The notes below the pieces were generated by a model, which worked only from the letters and a program-made list of their open reading frames with translations, did no database searches and had not been told where the DNA came from. Shown here in pieces: positions 10,241 to 19,986 of a stretch of DNA of 64,000 nt (the stretch's first letter is position 1; every line of letters starts with the position of its first letter). This stretch comes from Yamagishiella unicocca (taxonomy: Eukaryota > Chlorophyta > Chlorophyceae > Chlamydomonadales > Volvocaceae), in the NCBI GenBank assembly GCA_003116995.1, contig BDSL01000005.1, positions 496,001 to 560,000 on the forward strand, read 5' to 3'. The translations under genes were made by a program, and so were the position numbers.

Positions 10241-12500
10241 ATGGTCCCAGTGCATAAACCCACACGTCCAACCCGCTATGCATTCGTCCCTCTCCTCCCA
10301 GGCAGCTGTACGGGTAGCCGCACGACCTGCTGCGATGCCTCGGCTTTCGGCAACAACGGCCCCGCCACAAACAGCCCTGCCGCTGCCGTCTCTAGCGTCA
10401 GCACCAGGGGCGCTGCCGCCCCTGTCTTTGCCTTGGCCAGCGGCCTTGCACCGCGCTGCCGGGCGGGTGCCCAGCTGCGCGAGGCGGCCCTCCCTGTAGC
10501 TGCTACTGCTGCTGCTGCCTCAGCAGCGGCTGCACCGTCCTCGTCCTCGTCCCCGGTCTCAGCTAGTGCGGAAGCTGCCCACCACGTGACCGATGAATCC
10601 AAGGCAGTTGGCTGCCTGCTAGGTGCCATGTGCGGGAACGTGCTGGCGGCGCCGTACCAGGACGACCGGCATTACCAGATCATACGATTTCGGCCAAACG
10701 GTGTAACTGATTTTTGGCGTTACGACATCGGGGCACAGCCGGCGCAGTACGGGCAGTACACGGGTAAGTCAGTGTGGGGGCCTGTCGGGCGGGATCCAGT
10801 TGCACTCCACTGCCACCCTGCCGGTATGCGTCCTCAAGAATAATGGTTGTTTCTTGCGCCTCGCAAGGCATCCTTCGGGCCCCCCTCGCTCTCTCCCCTA
10901 GCTCGGACCCACACGAGCATGAGCACAGCACGAGCTGGACCCACAACATACGATGCCGATGAGTGAAGCCCCCCCAACCGCCCACCCCCACCCCACCCCC
11001 TGCTCGGGTCTTCCTCGCAACCCCCTGCTCGCCGCTGTGCCCGTCTCCCCCCCCTTCAGGCGACTTCGGCAACCTGTTGGCAGTAGCACGATCCGCAGTG
11101 GAGCAGCGCGGGGTCACCACCGACGGCGTGCTGCAGGCGCTGGTGGGCAGCTACAACCCGGATGCGCGGCGCTACAGCCCGTACGACAAGGTTGTGATGG
11201 ATGCGGTCCTGGCGGGCACGGCGCCGCTGCAGGTTCCGGAGCTGGCGGAGCGGTACTTGGCGGAGACGACCCGCCGCCACGCCAGCACCAGCAGTGATCG
11301 GACGGAGCGGGAGCCGTACGGTCCGAGCGACCTGTGTGCGGCGGTGCGGGCGGCGCCCATCGGTGTTGCGTACAGGTAGGATAAAGACCGGTTGCAGGTA
11401 GGGAGGGGGCAGGAGCGGGGTCGTGGGGTGTCCCCCACGGAGGGGGAGGGAAAGGAGAGCAGCACTTCCTTACGGGGACCGGTGTATGGGTCATTCGTTG
11501 GTTTTTCGTTTGTGGTTCCGGGGTATGGATGGGCAGGACAGGTGGGTGATATGGCACTGTAGCCAGCAGGCATAGCACGAAACCCCCTTAATCCTGAGGA
11601 AACATCCCGTTGCATCCGTTCTTAGGTCCGCTGGTGGCGAGCGGCTGCTGGCCGCCGTCCGGCGCTCCCTGGAGTTCTCACACGCCACCCCGCTGGGCCT
11701 GGACGCGGCGCACGTGGTGGCGGCGGCGGCGGCCTGGGCGGCTCGTCAGCAGCCGGGTGACGGGGTGGGGTGCCGGCCCGAGGCTCTCCTGACCCACCTC
11801 ATCAACGACGTGGCGGTGACTGCGGACTTGGCTGGCAAGCTGCGGCTGCTGCGCGACAACTTGTTCCAGGTGCGACACGAACCTGGCACCGCCGTGTCAC
11901 CCCAGTCAATACGGTACCCCTTTACGCTACCATGATCACCTTTACCATATTACCAACCATTTGCCGCCGTACATTGCTGATTGCTCCGATGGGGCACGCT
12001 CAGCACGGAGCGTGACACCCTCCCCTGCCCGCCACCTTGCCGCGTAAGCCCAAAGCTTCTGACTGCGATCCTGCACAACTCGTATTTCCGTACAATTCCT
12101 CGTCATTGCCGTACACACCCCGCAGCTGGATCCGATCACGGACTGGAGGGCCTTTTACGCGGGGCCACAGTGGTACGCTCTGGCGCGGCTGATGAGCCTG
12201 TTGTCGTACCACGGCTTCGCCACCGCGGGCAGCGAGTTCGCGGCAGTGGTGCTGCTGGCGTTCCTGACTAGCTGGGGAAAGCCGGAGCAGGCGGTATCGG
12301 TGGCGGCGGCGTTTGGCGGACACGCGCCCGCGACGGCGCAGGTAGTGGGCGCGCTGGCGGGCGCACTACACGGGCGGGAGTGGGTACCGGAGCGGTGGTG
12401 GAGCGCATTGGAGAATGATGCGGAAGAAGGCGGGGACGGGGGGCGGGATGCGGTGGTTGAAGTGGGGCGTGCGTTGGGGGCCCTGCAGGTTGCAGAGTAG
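10241..12500 (+). CDS. ADP-ribosylglycohydrolase-fold protein, probable non-canonical active site
   Basis: Four exons join in phase: 10241-10763, 11060-11375, 11626-11869, 12126-12500 (485 residues). The first ~125 residues are Ala/Ser/Pro-rich and basic, suggesting an organelle-targeting leader. The all-helical ADP-ribosylglycohydrolase fold then follows: KAVGCLLGAMCGNVLAAPYQ (normally G-D-x-x-G-x-P), QYTGDFGNLLAVARSAV (normally TDDT), SLEFSHATPLGLDAAHVVA, and AVSVAAAFGGHAPATAQVVG followed by ALAGALHG (normally GGDTDT). Family members remove ADP-ribose from proteins or small molecules using two Mg2+ ions held by these acidic residues. Several ligands are replaced here, so activity is doubtful. 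The overall order and spacing of motifs make the family assignment firm. Confidence 0.85.
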
Positions 12501-12911
12501 GAGTCGGCGGAGAAAGGAGAGGAGTTGAAGCAAAGGAGGCTTGGCTTGGAGAGCAAGGGCTCCTCGGCGGAGGAGACGTCGGCGACGTGTCGGAAGCAGC
12601 GACTTCGCGACGTGCAACACCTTCCCGGGGTTGACTCGCGCCTCATTAATACCATAAATGTAACATAAAATACCCGAATGATGGGCGGAAAAAATTCCAA
12701 TTCCTGCGGCTGTTTGCCCGGCTAACGGTCAACGGCTAGATAGTTTTGGCGGGAAACAATTGATTATATTTGTTCCGTTCAGGGCTCTTTACCTCTTCCT
12801 CACATTTCATGTGAATATAGCAACGTTAGTCACACATCACACACTTGATTGAATTACTACGCAAGCACAGGAGTTGCTGTGGCTGGCTTACCAGCCGATT
12901 CGCCTTCCTTC
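12501..12911. other. intergenic region
   Basis: Contains TGTAA at 12659-12663, 159 bases after the upstream stop, and an AT-richer stretch (12640-12860) that probably holds the promoter of the next gene. Confidence 0.5.
12659..12663 (+). promoter_or_regulatory. poly(A) signal TGTAA
   Basis: TGTAA 159 bases after the stop of the ADP-ribosylglycohydrolase-like gene. Confidence 0.6.
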
Positions 12912-13826
12912 ATGAAGGACCTTGCAAGCAAGAAACGCGGTCAGCGCAGCGAAGATGAAGACGAGAGCGAAGATGCAGAGGGCAACGAGTCGTCTGAGGA
13001 TGCTCAGGGCTCTGAGGACAGCGACTATGAGCCTGAAGCAAAGGCTCCAAGCCCTAAGCGGCCAATGAAGGAGAACAAAGCCCCGGCAAAGGCTAAGGAG
13101 GCTAAGGCTGGCAAGGATCCGAAGGCGGTACAGGAGCAGGTGGTTCAGCGGCTTGTTCGATCCCTGGCTACAAGCATCAAGGCGCAAATGGTTTTCAAGC
13201 GATCTTTGAAACGCAAGTACATCTTTGGCGCACGTCGCGTGTGGCGACTTGTCCGCTATTATATTGCCGCATATAATCATCTAAACGGCAATTAGTTAGC
13301 AGCTGGCTTGGGTAACATCTTGAAAAAGGTCTTGCCCGTGCAGTCAAGCAAGCGATGATGCATCAGCACTGCCCCCCATCCAGGATTTCTCCCACATTGC
13401 GCAACACTGTGAACCCCCACAAACCAATGCCCACAGACGGCTCATCGCGCATCAACGTGGAGATACCCAACCTGACCCCGGATGACCTTGAGGGCGTTCT
13501 GGGGGCCAAGCTTATCGCTAAGGCGAGCAAGGGCCCGAAGCAGGTGGCGGTGACTACGTCCGGCACCGACCTGTACACACTGTTTGGCCGTTCCATCAGC
13601 AAGGTACGAGTGCTGCTTTGGCTTTGACACGTGAGGGCCACTACACTTCCGAAGACACTCTTGCAAGGTCTTTGTTGACTGCTCGCCTCCTTGGCCCTTC
13701 CCCGTCCGAAACTAGTCTCTTCGGTACGGAGCGTCGCTGTCTCTCAAGGATGATGCCATCAAGTTCGTGTACAGCAAAGAGACCCGCATCCTCAAAGCTA
13801 CTGCCACCTGCATCATGAACAAGTGA
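12912..13826 (+). CDS. hypothetical protein, acidic/basic N-terminus with small C-terminal domain
   Basis: Three exons join in phase: 12912-13216, 13384-13603, 13716-13826 (211 residues). Residues 1-50 are strongly acidic (runs of EDED and SSED). Residues 50-75 are Lys/Pro/Ala-rich (KENKAPAKAKEAKAGK). Next comes a basic amphipathic helix (VQRLVRSLATSIKAQMVFKR). The last ~80 residues look globular, starting INVEIPNLTPDDLEGVLG and ending TRILKATATCIMNK. The charge pattern suggests a nuclear or nucleic-acid/chromatin-associated protein, but I recognise no family. The first junction (donor after 13216) was chosen because it alone restores phase with a pyrimidine-rich acceptor at 13383. Reading on without splicing would give a stop at 13293. 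Confidence 0.6.
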
Positions 13827-14558
13827 TCTAGGTAGCTCGGACTTCTCGTGCCCACACACCCGCTCGCTCGCGCCGAGGGTACAGGAGGGTACCGGCCAGG
13901 TGGTCGTGCCCGGAAGGAATACAGACCTAGAAGCTTCCTGGCCAGTATATAGGCTCCTAGGTTGTGCCACAATGCAACAGTTCCAACCAGATCCGATCGC
14001 CACTGCGACCATGGGTTTCCGTGTTCGGTGGTGCTGTTTTACCCGTAACAGTCGAGTGCCAGGCATGAATTGGATGTGTTTTTCATGTTAAGCGAGCGCG
14101 ATATGCATTTACCAGGCCTGTCGCAATCCGGACTGATGTTGCCCAATGTTTGTCGCGGTGCTGATACTGCTCGTGTTGTATGGCATCTCTGTTCCGATGT
14201 GGAAAAACTGCCTCACTACGCGGATTTTAGATTTCCTGTCTTAATTGCAGCGTTTGAAGGACTTCTTAGGTATGTGTTACTTATTATTCGCTGAGACGAC
14301 GTGTGTATGTCCACATCGCTCTTGCCGGTTGCGCACATACCGATTCCTGATGCCGGACTCGAAACACACAAGTCCGATACGGTTAGTCCCTTGGCATGTT
14401 GCGCTTACATTGGCTACCCTTATGCCACATAATCATACATAACCTAAGGACCATTGCGCAATGGTCAATACATCGCTATTATGGCCGATACGACAATTCG
14501 TACATTTGATACGCTGTAAGCTGCCTCGGCCGCTAGACATAGTCAGCAGCTGTGCACC
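13827..14558. other. intergenic region
   Basis: A TGTAA at 14515-14519 could serve the upstream gene but is about 690 bases from its stop. No gene, RNA or repeat is recognised. Confidence 0.4.
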
Positions 14559-14798
14559 ATGGCAAGCCACAAGACCCGCCTCACCTCATTGCAGACAAGG
14601 TTTCGTAACGAGATGAATGTCCTAAAACTGAGCATCATCACGCCCAACGGTATACCGTCATTCGTAGCTCAGATGCCGGAGACAGGAACACCAGCGGCTG
14701 ACGTCGCCAGTAAGGATCGGTTGCGCAAACTGAACAGGGCTGACCTAGCAGAAAAATGGAACCCAATCAGCTTAGCCAGGTATATCGTCGCCAGCTAG
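14559..14798 (+). CDS. small ORF of doubtful coding status (79 aa)
   Basis: ATG in good context (caccATGg) opens 79 codons ending TAG. The product has a basic N-terminus (MASHKTRLTSLQTRFRNEM) and no recognisable domain. An in-frame GTATAT at about 14781 could be a splice donor, making this exon 1 of a longer gene or a relic. Codon usage is less GC-biased at third positions than in neighbouring genes, which argues against a well-expressed gene. Confidence 0.25.
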   Translation: MASHKTRLTSLQTRFRNEMNVLKLSIITPNGIPSFVAQMPETGTPAADVASKDRLRKLNRADLAEKWNPISLARYIVAS

Positions 14799-15428
14799 GG
14801 CATGGCCTGCTCGCTGCGCCAGAACATGTACCCTCAAACCATAGCGCAGCAAGCACTGGACGTCAGATGAGGCACGTCTCATCCTGTATCACTGGACCCA
14901 CAGAGAGGACCACGTCTCACCCCAGGGGGGACCACGCTGCCTGCTCAATGCAAGCAGGTCGCGTGGCCACGATGGCACCTCTAGTACTTACCTGGAGGCC
15001 AAAAATTGCGTCCTGACAGGCAGCAGCAACGCACGTCAAGAAGGGAACGTGAACCTACACACACGCTATTTGTCGCTATGACGCTTGTCATGCAGGTCGT
15101 CTACTCCGCACAGCACAACTCGCCGCGCAGCTCCTGCCGCTCGCCGTCTGCACATTCCTGGAGCCGGCAGGCCGACCCAATATCGATCCCCAGCCGGCAC
15201 ACCAGTGGATCCGCTCCTCCACGTAGCTAGGCATCACAATTGCATTCAATCGTGTGCCGCATGAGTCCCTCCCGTTGTCCCTTCGCTCATCGTCTGCCAG
15301 CTGCGGGACAGCTCCACCGCAATCCTCAGAACAGACCAAGCGCCCTGTACACACGCAGCCGCTCGCGTAGCGCTCCAAACAATTACTGTGGGCTCTGTCG
15401 AGGTGCCGGCTGTCAGCTCCGTGTATAT
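14799..15428. other. intergenic region, 3' side of the carrier gene
   Basis: Lies downstream of the minus-strand carrier gene, so part of it is 3' UTR. No clear poly(A) signal in minus orientation close to the stop, and no repeat or RNA gene seen. Confidence 0.4.
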
Positions 15429-17749
15429 CTATCCCCGGGCCTCTGTCGCCGTAACGCTCACGGGGCCCATGGCTGATGCGCTGCCAATGACGGCCTTCGT
15501 CGACATGTAGACCTGCTCCTTGATGGACATCAGCAGCGCGGCAGCCAGCACCGTCTGGAGCATCTTGAGGCGCATGCCCTGCGCGGGGCGCCGTACATTT
15601 CGAGCGTTAGTAATCCTTCAGAGGTATCTTGAGCTTGAGCTGGGCCTACGCAACTCGCAATTGCTGTGGGCATATGGCAGACGGGGTGCGTACGGTGGCA
15701 GAAAAGGCCCCAATAGCCGCAAGCGACGCAGGAAGTGGTGATGAGAGAGCGGCCCGAAAACAGCAACTCAAGCAGTCGGCCAGTCGTTGCTGCAGTCCGC
15801 AGTGCGGTGTCTCCGCACCGGCCCCCGCCGCACCTTGAAGAACGCCGCCAGGCCCTCGCGTCGCAAGATGGCCACCACGGCGTCGAGCACACCCGAGTAG
15901 CGCGCCTCGTGTGCGGTGCTGCTGTTCATCGCCTGCGCAAGAGCAGCAGCAGCGTAGTGGCGGTTACGGAACGGTGAACATGGCGGGGGGTACAGGCCCC
16001 AGTTGGGGCTGCCTGGGACGCCAACAGGTCGCAGTCCCGACCCCGCCACCTCCCAGCGCGGATCACGACACTGGCGGGAGGTCTAGCGGGGCTGTTCAAC
16101 TCTCGTCTGCTTCCCCAACCGCATGTTTGCATCCGTTACCCGGTTTCTACCCACCCACTCACCACCCGCCCACCCACCTGCAGCCTGCTCTTGATGAGCA
16201 GCATGGGGTAGGTGACCAGGGTGGCGCCGAGCTTGGCCAGTGCCGTCAGCAGGAACACGTCACCGGTGTGCAAGCGGGGAAAGCCGTGGGCGCGTCTGAA
16301 TGGCGGAGCGCAGACGGGGCAGAGCTGGTTGATCCAGTATCTACTACCGTTGCTGCGTTGGGTTTTGGGGGCATGTGAGAAATGGACACACCCCGGCCTA
16401 AAACACACACACTGGGCCAGACGCACGCGCGGACCCTCCCTGGACTCACCCCCGCCCCTTGGAGGCGGCCCCGCTCTGTCGCAGCTGGAGGAGCCGCGCT
16501 GTGAGCCATTCGTACAAGATGTACTGCAACGTGGGGTTGGCAACCATCACCAGGCCCGGCAGGACGCCCTGTGGCCGCGCCATTGAGTGCGGCGGCGGTT
16601 GGGGGACAGTTGGGGGGTACATTTCAGTTGACGGCTGCGGCGACTGCGGCGGCCATTGCCCTGCGCTACACACAGCTTTGATTTGGCCGTAAATAATGGG
16701 CCCCTGCAGGACACCTTTCCAGGGCCTTATTGTAGTCACCGAATCCAGCTTTCGCCGTGAGGCCCTGGCCCGTCCCACCCCTGGCCCCCACCTTCCAGAA
16801 GCCCCCGACGCCCGACTCCTTGTACACTTGGGCGGCCACCTGCCATGCCGTACGGTTCCGTTGGTCGGCGGCGGCATGTCGTTGCAGCGCCTGCATCTGA
16901 GTGGCAACGACCCACACCGGTGTCGTCGCCAACACGTTGCCGCAGCCCGCCAGTCCCGCTACGATGAGTGACCCCGCCACGCCGATGGCTTCCGTACGAC
17001 TGCTGCCGCCATCCGCGACGGGCGACGAGGCTGCGCCCAAACGCGCCGCTGCAGTCGCGTGTTTATGGGCCTTACGACGCAGCGGGCGGCAGGGGAGGGG
17101 GGGGGGCGAAGAGCGGGGTAGGGAGGTGTCAGAGGGTTGAGTTGCACCGGTACTACGTGGTCGGAAGGAAACGGGTGCAGGCCAAGTGCATCCTAGTGGT
17201 AGCAGTCTTCCAACAGCTCGCTCGCATTTGCAAGGCACTTACAACGACCGCCTGGCGAAGAGCGGAGTATAGGTAGAAATACAGCGCCTGGGATATCGCC
17301 GTGGCTGCCAGGCATGGCTTCAGCCCGGCGAAAAGCGAGCGCCAGCCGCGAGACTCCGAATACTGTAAAATGGTTGCCGCAAGAGCAAAGAGAAGGGAAA
17401 CCCGGTTGATCAAGGTCGCGAACCATGCACGTGCACATGAGGTGGCAAACTGACAAACTTGCCCCTTACGCGAGCCATTGCGGCCCCGGCAAGTACTCCC
17501 GGCACCCCTTGGCTGCATTTTGCAAAACCAGAGGCTGAGCTTCATGACCACACTCACGATGCCAAGCTCCCGCAACGGCGACGGTAGATACGCGTATTTC
17601 TGGCGAAGCTCAACACTGGATAGCTCCAGGCCTTGTGAATGCTCAAGTGCCTGCCATGTTGATACAATTGCCAGCGGGTACGTCGCGGCAAGGGATATGA
17701 CCGAACCGACTGCCCCTCCCACTGCCTCCACTGCTGCTTCAGAAGCCAT
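15429..17749 (-). CDS. peroxisomal-type mitochondrial carrier family transporter (PXN/PMP34-like)
   Basis: Seven exons on the minus strand, all phases matching: 17749-17558, 17362-17243, 17070-16792, 16568-16450, 16295-16178, 15932-15834, 15578-15429 (358 residues). It has the three-repeat carrier architecture. The repeat signatures are TYPLAIVSTWQ, TTPVWVVATQMQ and TYPMLLIKSRLQ. The second and third are typical of peroxisomal nucleotide/NAD/CoA carriers (plant PXN/PNC, animal PMP34) rather than inner-mitochondrial carriers, whose signature is P-x-[DE]-x-x-[KR]. It probably exchanges adenine nucleotides, NAD or CoA across the peroxisomal membrane; the exact substrate cannot be read from sequence. 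The C-terminus ends SVTATEARG. It shares a ~370-bp divergent promoter region with TAF9. Confidence 0.9.
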
Positions 17750-18120
17750 TTTGTACGAGTTGTGTCTATAGCAACGAAACAGGGAACTTTAAGTTTTTGC
17801 AGTTATGTATTTTCCGGGCTGTCGTACGGGAGAATAGCGCGCAAAAAGAAGCAAGTCGGCTGTCATTGAGAATCTTGAACACCTGTACACATTCAACATA
17901 TTCAGCCTGCAAGCGTGCGCTCCAGGCATCCATCCATTGGCAAGCTTAGCTGCTCGCAACGCAAAAGAACTCGTTACAACACGAAATAGTCCTCTGCTCC
18001 CCACGCTTACAGCTCTGCATAATTATATATCCTTAGCGCCAGCGTGTGAGGCCTGGGGCGGCCCGCGCAACCCGGCGGGCGCCCCGCGGCGGGGCCCGCT
18101 TGACCTGACGTGCCGGAGCC
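17750..18120. promoter_or_regulatory. bidirectional promoter region, carrier (-) / TAF9 (+)
   Basis: Only 371 bp separate the two divergent start codons. A TATA-like TTATATAT at 18023-18030 lies about 90 bases before the TAF9 ATG, followed by a very GC-rich leader (18050-18120). No TATA box is obvious on the minus side. Confidence 0.6.
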
Positions 18121-18549
18121 ATGGACGCCGGACGGGCTAGCGGCGTCGCGGGAGAGAGCTCCCAGCCTCAGGACGTGGCGACCGTGCACCAGCTGCTGCG
18201 TTCCATGGGCGTTGACGAGTTTGAGCCGCGCGTCGTCAACCAGCTGATGGACTTCATGTACAAGTACACGACGGACGTGCTGCTGGACGCGGAGGTCTTC
18301 AGCGAACACGCCGGGCGGTCCGCCGGACACGTCGACCTCAACGGTGTGACGCTTGCGATCCAGTCGCGGACCGCCGGCTACGTTCAGCCGCCGTCGCAGG
18401 ACCGTGTTGTTGAGGTGGCCAAGCTATACAACGATGTTCCGCTGCCGGACGCGGTCGTCAAGCCCGGTCTGCCGCTTCCTCCGGACGTGAAGCAAATCAC
18501 GGCGCCGAACTGGCAGTACGACCCCAACCAACAGTACCAGCAGCGGTGA
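18121..18549 (+). CDS. TAF9: TFIID subunit 9 (TAF9), histone-fold protein
   Basis: Intronless 142-codon ORF. TAF9 is a histone-fold subunit of the TFIID and SAGA coactivators; it pairs with TAF6 and contacts promoters and activators. After a short Ala/Ser leader, residues ~18-85 form the histone fold: VATVHQLLRSMGVDEFEPRV, then VNQLMDFMYKYTTDVLLDAE, then VDLNGVTLAIQSR. The conserved TAF9 tail follows (VVEVAKLYNDVPLP, then LPLPPDVKQITAPNWQYDP). Length is close to the compact core of plant TAF9 proteins. It is the only clearly intronless gene in the window. It is divergent from the carrier gene, with which it shares a promoter region. Confidence 0.93.
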   Translation: MDAGRASGVAGESSQPQDVATVHQLLRSMGVDEFEPRVVNQLMDFMYKYTTDVLLDAEVFSEHAGRSAGHVDLNGVTLAIQSRTAGYVQPPSQDRVVEVAKLYNDVPLPDAVVKPGLPLPPDVKQITAPNWQYDPNQQYQQR

Positions 18550-19986
18550 AGCCAAGCGCTGTTGTGGCGGGCAGCAGAGCGTGTTTGGTTCGTAGGCCAT
18601 GAATGTGGTTGACAGGCGATGGTGCAGCGTGGAGCCGTGTGGTTGAGAAGCGCTGACGTAAGTCAACCGGACGAGGTTGGCAGTTAGCACGAGGCTTGCT
18701 ATAGAAGGTGACGACTGGTGCTGCTTGAGGAAGGTACCACGTAAGCCGCCGTCAAGCCGAAGTCATGCTCGGCATTACCGCGCGGCGGGTAGGTTCTGGA
18801 GGGCGATGTAGGCAGCTGTGTCACATGGGCTTGCAGGCTGTGCGTTACAGCGGAGGTGGTGCCGATGGCGCGAAGCAGATCGAAGGGCGCACTGGTGGAC
18901 TGCATGGGTCGGGGTCTGGCTGTCCGAAGCATGCGCCATGGGCCGTTTGGAATGCGCTCTGGCGCTGGGTTCATAAGGCCGGGGCCTTGGCGGAGGGCGG
19001 CGGTGCTGCCACAGCTCGGAGTGTTGCCGTGGGATTAACTGTCGGGATACCACTTGCAGGGCAAACCCGCGTTTACCACCCCACCACCACCATGTGCAAG
19101 GGTGGGGAGGGCAGTGTAGCAAGTGGGATAGATCTTCATTCCCTGTTCAAGTCCTGCCGTCACTTTTGCGTTGGTGCTTGATGGAGACGGCGGGCTGCCT
19201 TTTCCTTTCTGGCGACTGGGGGCTCTTCCGGATCCGGATTCCGATCCTGTCCTTGATCCACCCGTCCATTGAGGGTTTTGGGTTTTTGCCAGAGTTGCCG
19301 CCAGAGGCTTTCGCTTCCTGTCGTGGTAGAATTGTAGCACGGCCGATTTGGTGTTGGCACCTTTAAGCTGGTCCGCCGTTTGTACTATGCTGGCATTATG
19401 GGTGGTGATATATAAGGCCCTGCGACCATGGCTGGGGATCAGATTTGGTGGCGTCCTCGAATTCACTTGACGTGTTCCTGGAGCACTGCGATTTGGATAC
19501 TGAGCGCGGACAGCTGCTGTGCTGTACAGTATAGCTGCGTTACGGAAATCTCCCATTTTCGACCCCAAAACGACCGTCGCAACATGTCGACCAAAACCCA
19601 GCAACCTTAAGAATTTTGGGTAAAGGCACGTCTGATGCACTATCATTAAGCCCGGCTGCATGTAGCCGTTAGCCGTTGCCTGCCGTTTTCGTGTTGGCAA
19701 GTTCCTCTTAAACCGGCTGCTTGCACGCGTCAACGCATCCTAAAGGAATTAATGCCATAACAATAGCTGCAGTTGACTAATCATAACATTGCGTAATGTC
19801 TGCATACCCTAGACACGGCCGGATTGGTCCGAGCGTTCGGCAGGGTCCGGCAGCCGGCTTCCATTGAATTGTTGGCGCCTACAATGTACGTCAGGAAACC
19901 TTAAAACCGTTCAATTTAATAACCTAGGTAACCCTTGGCACTGCGGCTTGGACTGAGGCACTGCGGCTTTGCTTGCGGTCGACCGA
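18550..19986. other. intergenic region
   Basis: TAF9 3' flank and upstream region of the F-box gene. A 232-codon open frame runs on the minus strand (19733-19035) but has no recognisable domain. No mobile element or RNA gene identified. Confidence 0.45.

Noticed and set aside
12849..13295. Unspliced 148-codon reading of the 12.9-13.3 kb region
   Set aside because: Begins at TTG and ends in a low-quality tail; splicing from 13216 to 13384 restores a long in-phase product ending at 13826.
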